In this document: piece after piece, positions 6,334 to 12,606 of the stretch | Layout of the letters: every line of letters starts with the position of its first letter | Position numbering within the stretch: the stretch's first letter is position 1 | From: an uncultured Acidimicrobiaceae bacterium | GTDB lineage: Bacteria; Actinomycetota; Acidimicrobiia; Acidimicrobiales; MedAcidi-G1 | DNA: 13,629 nt | Direction: 5' to 3' | NCBI GenBank assembly: GCA_913054115.1 | Contig: CAJXIS010000015.1 | Location: 1-13,629 of the forward strand | The notes under the pieces: model-generated | Seen by the model: only the letters and a program-made list of their open reading frames with translations | Database searches by the model: none | Told to the model about the DNA's origin: nothing | Program-made: the position numbers and the translations under genes

Positions 6334-7517
6334 GCGAACACCCGCTGCTGGACGACGCCCTGTCCATCCTCGACGACCTGATCGCCTTCCCGTCGGTGGC
6401 GCTGACCCCCAACCTGGATCTCATCGCATGGGTGGTCGACCGCCTCGACGGCGTTGCCTCCGACATCCGGCTCAGCCACGACCCCACCGGCACCAGGGCC
6501 AACCTGTTCGCAACGATCGGCCCCATGGTCGACGGCGGCATCATGCTGGCCGGCCACAGCGACGTCGTGCCCGTCGACCCCGACGACTGGGCCTCGCCGC
6601 CGTTCACCGCCACCCGCCGCGCCGACCGCGTCTACGGGCGCGGCACGGCCGACATGAAGGGCTTCGTGGCCTGCGTGCTGGCCCTGGCCCCCTCGTTCGC
6701 AGCCGCTGACCTCGTACGGCCGATCCACCTTGCCCTCACCTACGACGAAGAGGACGGCTTCCACGGCGCCCCGGTGCTCATCGACTCGCTGGCCGACGCG
6801 CCCCGGCCGGCTGCCGCCATCGTCGGCGAGCCCACCGGCCTCCAGGTCGTCGGCGCCCACAAGGGCTGCTACGAGTACACGACCACCGTCACCGGCATGG
6901 ACGGGCACAGCTCACGGCCGTCCGAGGCGGTCAGCGCCGTGCACCACGCGACCCGTTGGATCAGCGGGCTTCTGGGCCTGGCCGGCGAACTGGCGCAACG
7001 GGCGCCGGCCGACAGCCGTTTCGAGCCCGCCCACACGACCACCAACGTCGGCACGATCGGCGGGGGGATGGCCCGCTGCACGGTGGCAGGCGACTGCTCG
7101 TTCGAGTGGGAGATGCGACCCGTGCAGGGCAGCGACGCCGGATTCGTCAAGGCCCGCATGGCCGAGGTCGAGTTCGGGCTGCTGGCCGAGATGCGCTCCG
7201 TGCACCCCGAGGCGTCCATCGAGACCGAGGTCGTGTGTGAGATCGACGGCCTCGAATGGGACGAGGCCTCGCCGGCCATCGAGCTGATGCGGTCCCTGCT
7301 GGGCGGCGACCCGCCGGTCGGCGTGGTCGCCTACGGCACCGAGGCCGGCCTCTACCAGGCGGCCGGGATCCCGTCGGTGGTGTGGGGCCCCGGCGACATC
7401 GGCGTCGCCCATCGCCCCGACGAGTACGTCGAGATCGCCGACCTGGTCGCCTGCCTCGACGTGCTGGAGCGGCTGCCCGGGTCTGTTGGGGGCCGACGTC
7501 GTCGGCTGAGGACCTGA
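6330..7517 (+). CDS. M20 family deacetylase, ArgE-like; probable N-acetyl-diaminobutyrate deacetylase
   Basis: A 395-residue zinc amidohydrolase of the acetylornithine deacetylase/DapE (M20) family. Seen: LAGHSDVVPVD (73-83) with H76 and D78, GRGTADMKG (103-111) with D108, LTYDEEDGFHG (136-146) with catalytic E140 and ligand E141, GEPT (166-169) with E167, and VAHRPDEYV (359-367) with H361. The full dinuclear zinc site is present. The dimerisation domain runs about 175-290. Known: ArgE removes acetyl from N-alpha-acetyl-ornithine. Inference: since it is coupled to doeA by an ATGA overlap, its substrate is likely N-acetyl-L-2,4-diaminobutyrate, which is two methylene-type steps similar to but shorter than acetylornithine (one carbon less). 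That is the role normally filled by DoeB of the unrelated AstE/AspA family. The last residues (GGRRRRLRT) are a basic tail of unknown meaning. A housekeeping ArgE role is the alternative. Confidence 0.88.
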   Translation: MSEHPLLDDALSILDDLIAFPSVALTPNLDLIAWVVDRLDGVASDIRLSHDPTGTRANLFATIGPMVDGGIMLAGHSDVVPVDPDDWASPPFTATRRADRVYGRGTADMKGFVACVLALAPSFAAADLVRPIHLALTYDEEDGFHGAPVLIDSLADAPRPAAAIVGEPTGLQVVGAHKGCYEYTTTVTGMDGHSSRPSEAVSAVHHATRWISGLLGLAGELAQRAPADSRFEPAHTTTNVGTIGGGMARCTVAGDCSFEWEMRPVQGSDAGFVKARMAEVEFGLLAEMRSVHPEASIETEVVCEIDGLEWDEASPAIELMRSLLGGDPPVGVVAYGTEAGLYQAAGIPSVVWGPGDIGVAHRPDEYVEIADLVACLDVLERLPGSVGGRRRRLRT

Positions 7518-7525
7518 CCCACCGC

Positions 7526-7531
7526 TAGCGT
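7526..7531 (+). promoter_or_regulatory. Candidate -10 for leaderless alpha/beta hydrolase transcript
   Basis: TAGCGT (TANNNT) lies in the 21-nt gap after the deacetylase and 7 nt before the ATG at 7539. No Shine-Dalgarno is present. The gene may therefore have its own leaderless start in addition to read-through from doeA. Confidence 0.4.
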
Positions 7532-7538
7532 CGCCGGA

Positions 7539-8336
7539 ATGTCGGACGCACCCGTGCTGCTGGACGTTGATCAGCATCCGATCGCCTGGCGGGAGGCCGG
7601 GTCGGGCGACCTCGTCCTGTTCCTGCACGGCATCGGGCACAGCCGCATCGCCTGGGACCGGCAGCTCGAGGACCTGTCCGACCGGTGGCGATGTGTCGCA
7701 TGGGACCTGCCCGGCTTCGGAGCCTCGGCCCCCCTCGAGGCCATGACCTTCCCGGCCATCGCCGACGCCGCCGTCGAGCTGCTCGACCTGCTCGGAGTCG
7801 AATCGGCACACCTCGTCGGGCTCTCGTTCGGCGGCCAGCACGCACTCCACATAGCGGTCCGCCACCCCGAGCGCGTCCGGTCGCTGGTGCTTGCCGACAC
7901 GAGCGCAGCGTTCGGACTCGGCGACTCCGGCCGCGACGAGTGGATCGCACAGCGCCTCGAACCGCTGCGCCGCGGCCTGACACCGGCCGACATCGCCGAG
8001 TCGGTCATGACCGGCATCTCCGGACCCGACTTCTCGGGCCCCGACTTCGACCTGGCGGTCGCCGCCATGGAGCGGCTGTCGCCCGAGGCCTACGAGGCCG
8101 CCGTGTACTGCCTGCCCGACCACGACGTCCGCGACCAACTCGCAGCGATCGACGTGTCGACGCTCGTCATCGTCGGCGAACTCGACCCGGCCACGCCACC
8201 GCACGTCGCCCGAGAGCTGGCCGACGGCATCCCCGGCTCCAGGTTCGTCGAGCTTCCCGGTGTGGGTCATCTCACCGCCAACGAAGCGCCCGTCGAGTTC
8301 AACCGACTCGTCCGCGACTTCCTGACCTCTGTGTAG
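7539..8336 (+). CDS. Alpha/beta-fold hydrolase
   Basis: A 265-residue single-domain serine hydrolase resembling 3-oxoadipate enol-lactonases and related esterases. Seen: oxyanion-hole HGIGHSRIAW (residues 30-39), WDLPGFGAS (55-63), nucleophile elbow GLSFGG with S96, acid D216 in VGELDPATPP, and base H244 in GVGHLTANE. The full Ser-Asp-His triad is intact and the cap is short (about 125-195). There is no signal peptide, so it is cytoplasmic. It starts 21 nt after the ArgE-like gene on the same strand and may belong to the same transcript. However, no step of known ectoine catabolism needs such an enzyme, so its substrate is unassigned. A TAGCGT box 7 nt before the ATG suggests possible leaderless expression. 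Confidence 0.88.
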   Translation: MSDAPVLLDVDQHPIAWREAGSGDLVLFLHGIGHSRIAWDRQLEDLSDRWRCVAWDLPGFGASAPLEAMTFPAIADAAVELLDLLGVESAHLVGLSFGGQHALHIAVRHPERVRSLVLADTSAAFGLGDSGRDEWIAQRLEPLRRGLTPADIAESVMTGISGPDFSGPDFDLAVAAMERLSPEAYEAAVYCLPDHDVRDQLAAIDVSTLVIVGELDPATPPHVARELADGIPGSRFVELPGVGHLTANEAPVEFNRLVRDFLTSV

Positions 8337-8385
8337 TCGGGATCCGTCCACCATCGGGCGGGACCGGTCGACAGCTCCACGGCCA

Positions 8386-8421
8386 TTGATGTGGTCACAA
8401 CATGTTGCTATTGTGACTACA
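8386..8421 (+). promoter_or_regulatory. vapBC promoter with autoregulatory operator
   Basis: TTGATG (8386-8391) and TATTGT (8409-8414) are spaced 17 bp, and a TG precedes the -10 (TGCTATTGT). Six nt then separate the -10 from the vapB ATG at 8421, giving a leaderless transcript. Overlying it are 11-bp inverted repeat arms TGTGGTCACAA (8390-8400) and TTGTGACTACA (8411-8421), with one mismatch and a 10-nt spacer, and a perfect palindrome CAACATGTTG (8398-8407). An operator covering both promoter elements and the start codon fits VapB/VapBC autorepression. Confidence 0.75.
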
Positions 8422-8678
8422 TGAACGTCGGCGTACGCGAGTTGAAGGCGAAGCTCTCCGAATACCTCGGCCGCGTGGCGAGCGGAGAGTCGGTCGTCGT
8501 GACCGACCGGGGTAGGCCCGTGGCCCGGCTCGTGCCGTACGACCATGGTTCGGCGGTGGAGCGGGGCATCGCCGAGGGCTGGATCCGGCCCCCCCTCCGA
8601 ATCGGGCTGCAGCCGTCGGTACGGGTGCGTGCCACCATGAGCAGTGAAGAGGCGCTCGACGAGGACCGTGGTCGGTGA
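8421..8678 (+). CDS. vapB: VapB-type antitoxin (Phd family N-terminus)
   Basis: An 85-residue type II antitoxin. Seen: the Phd/VapB DNA-binding N-terminus VGVRELKAKLSEYLGRVASGE (residues 3-23), then VVVTDRGRPVARLVP (25-39), and a longer charged and aliphatic tail ending SSEEALDEDRGR that should wrap the toxin active site. The start is ATG 8421; a GTG at 8391 would add ten residues encoded inside the operator palindrome and is unlikely. The stop overlaps the toxin start by 4 nt (GTGA), the usual coupling that keeps antitoxin ahead of toxin. Expected role: bind and neutralise VapC and repress the operon through the inverted repeat at 8390-8421. Confidence 0.9.
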   Translation: MNVGVRELKAKLSEYLGRVASGESVVVTDRGRPVARLVPYDHGSAVERGIAEGWIRPPLRIGLQPSVRVRATMSSEEALDEDRGR

Positions 8679-9073
8679 CCCTCTACGTCGACTCGAGCGC
8701 CCTGGTCAAGCGCTACCTGAAGGAGGACGGTGCGGAGGACGCAGTCGCCCACATGGCCTCGGATCCGGTGCTGGTGACCTCGGCGCTGACGGCGATCGAG
8801 GTGCGGCGGACCCTGACCCGCCTCCTGACCGACGACCTCGAGGCGATGCGGGCCCGCTTCGCCATCGACCTCGATGCCTTCGCGGTGGTCGGTCTGGATG
8901 CTCAGGTCTGCAACGAGGCCGCCCGTATCGCCGAGCAGACGCTGTGCCGATCCCTCGACGCCATCCACCTGGCGGCCGCCCGTCGGGCCGGCTCGGCGAC
9001 CACGGTCCTCACCTTCGACCAGCGACAGGCCCGGGCCGCACGGTCGATCGGACTCGCCGTCATCGGCTGCTGA
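8675..9073 (+). CDS. vapC: VapC-type PIN-domain ribonuclease toxin
   Basis: A 132-residue PIN-domain protein, normal length for VapC. Seen: LYVDSSALVKRY (residues 3-14) with D6, TSALTAIEVRRTL (35-47) with E42, SLDAIHLAAA (93-102) with D95, and LTFDQRQARAA (112-122) with D115. The four acidic residues of the Mg2+/Mn2+ site are all present, so the toxin should be active. Known targets of VapC enzymes are tRNA or rRNA loops (often initiator tRNA or the sarcin-ricin loop); the target here is unknown. The GTG start overlaps the vapB stop. It is convergent with the Rieske gene (76 nt between stops). Confidence 0.92.
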   Translation: MTLYVDSSALVKRYLKEDGAEDAVAHMASDPVLVTSALTAIEVRRTLTRLLTDDLEAMRARFAIDLDAFAVVGLDAQVCNEAARIAEQTLCRSLDAIHLAAARRAGSATTVLTFDQRQARAARSIGLAVIGC

Positions 9074-9087
9074 CCGGATCCGCAGCC

Positions 9088-9109
9088 GGGTAGGCACCGA
9101 CCGCCCCGA
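9088..9109 (+). repeat. 22-bp near-repeat, left copy
   Basis: The 22 bases from GGGTAGGC to GCCCCGA match 12396-12417 at 20 positions in the same orientation. A 12-base core (GGTAGGCACCGA) also appears on the minus strand just upstream of the Rieske gene (about 10295-10284). The copies bracket the Rieske/flavoprotein operon. They could be a boundary trace or simply a recurrent TAGGC promoter-like string; in DNA this GC-rich, chance is possible. Confidence 0.35.
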
Positions 9110-9149
9110 GGCGCAGGAGCCTGCACCCTCTACCTCCGTACAGCAAGGA

Positions 9150-10274
9150 CTAGGACGAAGCGCCCAGGGCCTCCTTGTAGGCCTCCCAGATCAGGCGGTT
9201 GAAGAACAGCACCGGCCCCTCCCGCTGGTCGACGTAGCGCATGCGGGGGAGCCGTCCCGTGCGCAGGTTGCGCTGCTGGACGGCCACGGCCTCGGCGTCC
9301 TCGTTGAAGGTGGCGTCCCAGATGTCGATCCAGCGATCGACCCGGTCGAGGTCGGCGCCCACCTCGGCGAAGTAGTGACAGACGAACAGGCACGACTCCG
9401 GGCCGGTCGGTACGACCCTCGCCATGTACATGAAGTCGTCCTGCTGGACGGCGTGCGCGCCGGGGAAGAACTGGAACGAGCAGTAGGTCGAGCTGCGCAG
9501 GGTGCCGTCGTCGACCCGCTCCGATGGCTCGAAGTGCGAGCTGGACATGGTCCCGTGCGTGTCCCAGCGGTAGCCCGACTCCGGGCCCACGTCGTAGGCG
9601 TCGGCGAAGGTCGAGCCGTGGATGTGCGGGCAGTGGTAGCACTCGACGCCGTTGTCGTACCAGAGCTTCCAGTTGGCGGCGTTCTCGGTGACGATCTCCC
9701 GGTGGAACCGGTAGTGGGACGGGTCGGTGTCGAACCCCCGGTCGACCGCCAGGCCCTCGAGCAGGGGGTGGGCCTCGCGCAGCGTGCAGGCGTCGGGGTC
9801 CGGGTTGACGTACACGCCCTGGGCCCACTGGTCGACGGCCACCGGCAGGAGCGACATCTCGCCGGCGCAGAAGGACGGGTCGTCCTCGGTCCCCGGCGAC
9901 CGGGCCAGCGAACCGTCCAGCCGGTAGGTCCACCCGTGGTAGCCGCACTGCAACCACCGGCCGTTCCGGTCCCCGGCGACGACCCGGTAGCCACGGTGCC
10001 GGCACACGTTGAGGAACCCGTGCAGTTCGCCGTCCTCGTCCCGGGTCACGACCACGGGCAGGGCGCCGATGTCGCCCGTCACGACGGATCCCGGCTCGGC
10101 CAGCCGCTCCAACGGGGCGAAGTACTGCCAACGCGCCGAGAAGACGGCGCCCAACTCGAACTCGTAGACGTCCGGGTCGAAGTAGGTGTGGGCGGGGAGG
10201 CTCCAGCGGCCGTCGATCTGCGCGTCGACCTCTGCGATGTCGAGGCCGAGCCGGTCTGCGGTGAACGTCTGCAC
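9150..10274 (-). CDS. Rieske non-heme iron oxygenase, alpha subunit (betaine-type demethylase candidate)
   Basis: A 374-residue ring-hydroxylating-type oxygenase. Seen: Rieske domain about 45-160 with C91-x-H93 (NVCRHRGYR) and C110-x2-H113 (LQCGYHGWTY), which hold the [2Fe-2S] cluster. The catalytic domain has NWKLWYDNGVECYHCPHIH (201-219), giving E211, H214, H219, and D326 in NEDAEAV as the third iron ligand. Known relatives include glycine betaine monooxygenase (GbcA) and stachydrine demethylase (Stc2), besides aromatic dioxygenases. The partner gene 52 nt upstream, a dehydrogenase of the DgcA/N-methylproline-demethylase type, favours N-demethylation of a betaine (inference). The start is GTG 10274, with GAAGGGGG 4 nt upstream; a longer frame to 10418 runs into the upstream gene. 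No reductase partner is in the window. Confidence 0.9.
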   Translation of the reverse strand: MQTFTADRLGLDIAEVDAQIDGRWSLPAHTYFDPDVYEFELGAVFSARWQYFAPLERLAEPGSVVTGDIGALPVVVTRDEDGELHGFLNVCRHRGYRVVAGDRNGRWLQCGYHGWTYRLDGSLARSPGTEDDPSFCAGEMSLLPVAVDQWAQGVYVNPDPDACTLREAHPLLEGLAVDRGFDTDPSHYRFHREIVTENAANWKLWYDNGVECYHCPHIHGSTFADAYDVGPESGYRWDTHGTMSSSHFEPSERVDDGTLRSSTYCSFQFFPGAHAVQQDDFMYMARVVPTGPESCLFVCHYFAEVGADLDRVDRWIDIWDATFNEDAEAVAVQQRNLRTGRLPRMRYVDQREGPVLFFNRLIWEAYKEALGASS

Positions 10275-10326
10275 GATGCCCCCTTCGGTGCCTACCGGCG
10301 CCGTGGCTGCACGCTGTCGCAGCGCA

Positions 10327-12294
10327 TCATAGGAGTGTTCCGACCCTGAGTCCCTCCAGGACCGCCTCCTCGGCGGTCCGGGGGCTGAGGCAGTCGCCGA
10401 CGGCGTGCAATTCGGCAACCCGGCCGTCGAGCTCCCGCTGGAGGGCCGTCTCGCTACGGTGGCCGTAGGCGAGCACCAGGGTGTCGACCCCCTCGAGCAG
10501 GACGGGCTCCCCGGACATCACATGCTGCAGGTAGACGGTGTCGGCGTCGGCACCCCTGAGCCGAAGGTAGGGGAGGACCTCGACCCCCTCCCGGTGCAGT
10601 CGGCCGGCCAGCTCGTGCCGGACGTAGCTCTGCAACGATTGGCCCATGGCCTCGCCGTTGACGCAGAGCCGCACCTTGCAACGGTGCTCGACACGCAGCA
10701 TCTCGGCGACGCCCGGTCCGACCCAGTCGCAGCCCCAGTCGGCGACGACGACGTTCGGGCCGGGTTCGGCTTCGCCGAGGATCACGTCCCAGGCCGTGAC
10801 GACGTGGGCACCCTCGAACCACTCGGGGTCGGGCCGGTGAGGCCTGGCGCCGGTCGCCACCACGATGGCATCGGGCGCCGCCTCGAGGAGCAGCCTGGCC
10901 GTGGCCTCGACGCCGGTCCTGACGTCGACGCCGGCGCTGCGGACCTCGCGTTCGAGGTTGGTGACGATGCCGCCGAACTCGGCCCGGCCTGGCAGCGACC
11001 GGGCCAGCAGGGCCTGGCCGCCGAGGTGCGACGCCCGCTCGTAGAGCGTGACCCGGTGGCCCCGCTCGGCGGCGATCGCCGCCGCCTTCATGCCGCCTGG
11101 TCCGCCGCCCACGACGACGACGTCCTTCGGGACAGCGGTCGGCGTGCGTGTTCCGAACTCGAGCTCGCGACCGGTCTCGGGGTGCTGGATGCAAGAGACG
11201 GGGTGGCCACCTGGGCGGTGGCCGATGCACGCCTGGTTGCAGGCGATGCACGCCCGGATCTCGTCGGCGCGGCCGTCCGCTGCCTTGGCGGCGAACTCCG
11301 GGTCGGCGATGAACGCCCGCGCCATGGCGATGACATCGGCATCGCCGTCCTCGAGCGCCCGTTCGGCGTCCTGGGGCTGGTTGATGCGGCCACAGGCCAG
11401 GACGGGAACGGAGACGGCGCCGCGGATCGCCCGGGACGCCGGCAGCGAGGCGCCGACCGCGGTGAACATGGAGGGCACGATCAGGCTGGCGCCGGCCAGC
11501 GAGTGTGTCCCACCGAGGGTGACGCTGATGTAGTCGCACAGGCCCTCGTCGGCGATCGCCCGGCAGGCCTCGACGGACTCGTCGAGGCGCAGGCCGTCCG
11601 GGTCGGTGTCCTCGGGGACGATCCGGAAGCCGACGACCGGCTCGTCCCCGACCGCCTCGCGGATGGCGAGCAGCGTCTCGCGCAGGAACCGACGACGGCC
11701 CTCGGGCGTGCCGCCGTAGCCGTCGGTGCGGTGGTTGGTCCGCGGGCTGAGGAACTGTGCGTGCAGGTAGCCCATGCCGACCAGCACCTCGACGCCGTGG
11801 ACGCCGGCGCGGGCCATCCGCCCCGCCGCCGAGGCGAAGTCGGCGACCATCTCCTCGATCATCGGCACGGTCATCTCCCTGGGGACGATGTGGAACCGTT
11901 CGTCGGGCAGGGCCGAGGGGGCGATCGCCACGTCGCGGCTGCCGTCAAGGGAGTTCATCCGGGCCCGGCCCTCGTGGTACAGCTGGCCGAAGAACCGGCA
12001 GTCGTACGCTTCGCACAGTTCGACGAGTCGGCGCAGCGGCTCGATGCAGTCGTCGGTGGCGGCGCAACCGTTGGGATAGGTCTGGCCGGGGATCGGCACG
12101 ACGTGATGGGCCTCGGAGACGACCAGACCGACTCCGTTGCGGACGCGTGCCTCGTAGTAGGCGAGGACGGCGTTGCCGAGCGTGCCGCCCTCGGCCATCC
12201 CGGTACCGTGCGCTGCGAGGCAGATCCGGTTCTTGAGCCGCGTCCCCCGCAGGTCGATCGGCGAGAAGAGTCTCGGGAACGGGCTGCTCGTCAT
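10327..12294 (-). CDS. Fe-S flavoenzyme of the OYE/trimethylamine dehydrogenase family (DgcA / N-methylproline demethylase-like)
   Basis: A 655-residue protein, the usual size of the TMADH/2,4-dienoyl-CoA reductase class. Seen: FMN TIM barrel about 5-340 (RLFSPIDLRGTRLKNRI, 8-24; HGVEVLVGMGYLHAQFLSPRTN, 166-187; DGYGG, 191-195); [4Fe-4S] cysteines C349, C352, C356 and C368; a dinucleotide fold opening VVVVGGGPGGMKAA (392-405) with YERASHLGGQ (418-427); and a second nucleotide domain to the C-terminus (AVGDCLSPR near the end). Known relatives oxidatively demethylate trimethylamine, dimethylglycine or N-methylproline, or reduce enoyl groups. Next to a Rieske oxygenase, demethylation of a betaine's secondary product is the best reading (inference). 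The start is ATG 12294, with GAGG 5 nt upstream; an ATG at 12345 would extend across the promoter palindrome. It is first in the operon. Confidence 0.88.
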   Translation of the reverse strand: MTSSPFPRLFSPIDLRGTRLKNRICLAAHGTGMAEGGTLGNAVLAYYEARVRNGVGLVVSEAHHVVPIPGQTYPNGCAATDDCIEPLRRLVELCEAYDCRFFGQLYHEGRARMNSLDGSRDVAIAPSALPDERFHIVPREMTVPMIEEMVADFASAAGRMARAGVHGVEVLVGMGYLHAQFLSPRTNHRTDGYGGTPEGRRRFLRETLLAIREAVGDEPVVGFRIVPEDTDPDGLRLDESVEACRAIADEGLCDYISVTLGGTHSLAGASLIVPSMFTAVGASLPASRAIRGAVSVPVLACGRINQPQDAERALEDGDADVIAMARAFIADPEFAAKAADGRADEIRACIACNQACIGHRPGGHPVSCIQHPETGRELEFGTRTPTAVPKDVVVVGGGPGGMKAAAIAAERGHRVTLYERASHLGGQALLARSLPGRAEFGGIVTNLEREVRSAGVDVRTGVEATARLLLEAAPDAIVVATGARPHRPDPEWFEGAHVVTAWDVILGEAEPGPNVVVADWGCDWVGPGVAEMLRVEHRCKVRLCVNGEAMGQSLQSYVRHELAGRLHREGVEVLPYLRLRGADADTVYLQHVMSGEPVLLEGVDTLVLAYGHRSETALQRELDGRVAELHAVGDCLSPRTAEEAVLEGLRVGTLL

Positions 12295-12331
12295 GCTCGC
12301 CTCGCTGCACTCCGGAGAGCGACCTGGTCGG

Positions 12332-12365
12332 CTGTGGTGCGGCACAGTATGGCCGAGCGCACCAC
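12332..12365 (-). promoter_or_regulatory. Inverted-repeat operator/promoter of the Rieske-flavoprotein operon
   Basis: Perfect 8-bp arms GTGGTGCG (12334-12341) and CGCACCAC (12358-12365) are separated by 16 bp. A second small palindrome, CTGTG-N6-CACAG (12332-12347), overlaps the left arm. Between the arms the minus strand reads CATACT/TACTGT (12351-12344), a -10-like stretch about 50 nt before the ATG at 12294. Repeats spanning a promoter suggest control by a dimeric repressor (inference). No regulator gene is in the window. Confidence 0.5.
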
Positions 12366-12395
12366 CCGCCCTCGACCGGCCGTGACCTCGTCGAC

Positions 12396-12417
12396 GGGTA
12401 GGCGCTGACCGCCCCGA
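12396..12417 (+). repeat. 22-bp near-repeat, right copy
   Basis: This matches 9088-9109 at 20 of 22 positions. Its TAGGCG (12399-12404) is also a possible -10 for the tRNA, which would give a leader of about 23 nt. Confidence 0.35.
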
Positions 12418-12421
12418 CCGT

Positions 12422-12427
12422 TAGCCT
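12422..12427 (+). promoter_or_regulatory. Candidate -10 of the initiator tRNA gene
   Basis: TAGCCT (TANNNT) is followed by 6 nt and then the first base of the mature tRNA at 12434. If used, transcription would start at or within a base or two of the mature 5' end. The alternative is TAGGCG at 12399. Confidence 0.4.
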
Positions 12428-12433
12428 CCTCGC

Positions 12434-12510
<77 letters not shown>

Positions 12511-12517
12511 AGCGAAA

Positions 12518-12550
12518 GGCCCGGAATCACAACGATTCCGGGCCCTTCTG
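12518..12550 (+). terminator. Hairpin terminator after tRNA-fMet
   Basis: A perfect 11-bp stem, GGCCCGGAATC (12518-12528) with GATTCCGGGCC (12534-12544), and a 5-nt loop ACAAC. CTTCTGGTTGT follows, so the U-tract is weak. The stem starts 7 nt after the tRNA CCA. It could also stop transcripts leaving the convergent integrase gene. Confidence 0.75.
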
Positions 12551-12582
12551 GTTGTACGGCCGAAGTGTTGCGGAGGCTTCCT

Positions 12583-12600
12583 GTCACAAGAAAAGTCACA
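12583..12600 (+). repeat. Tandem GTCACA sites beside the integrase (possible arm-type sites)
   Basis: GTCACA occurs at 12583-12588 and 12595-12600, 12 bp apart start to start, in a locally A-rich stretch between the tRNA and the integrase stop. Short direct repeats placed like this near an attachment site can be binding sites for the integrase arm domain (inference only). Confidence 0.3.
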
Positions 12601-12606
12601 GACTGC

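Noticed and set aside
9110..9126. GCAGG-ag-CCTGC as a terminator between vapC and the Rieske gene
   Set aside because: A 5-bp stem with a 2-nt loop cannot form a stable hairpin, and no T-tract follows.
10405..12408. 667-codon + strand frame opposite the flavoprotein
   Set aside because: Shadow frame of GC-rich coding DNA; the minus strand holds the Fe-S cysteines and both nucleotide-binding folds.
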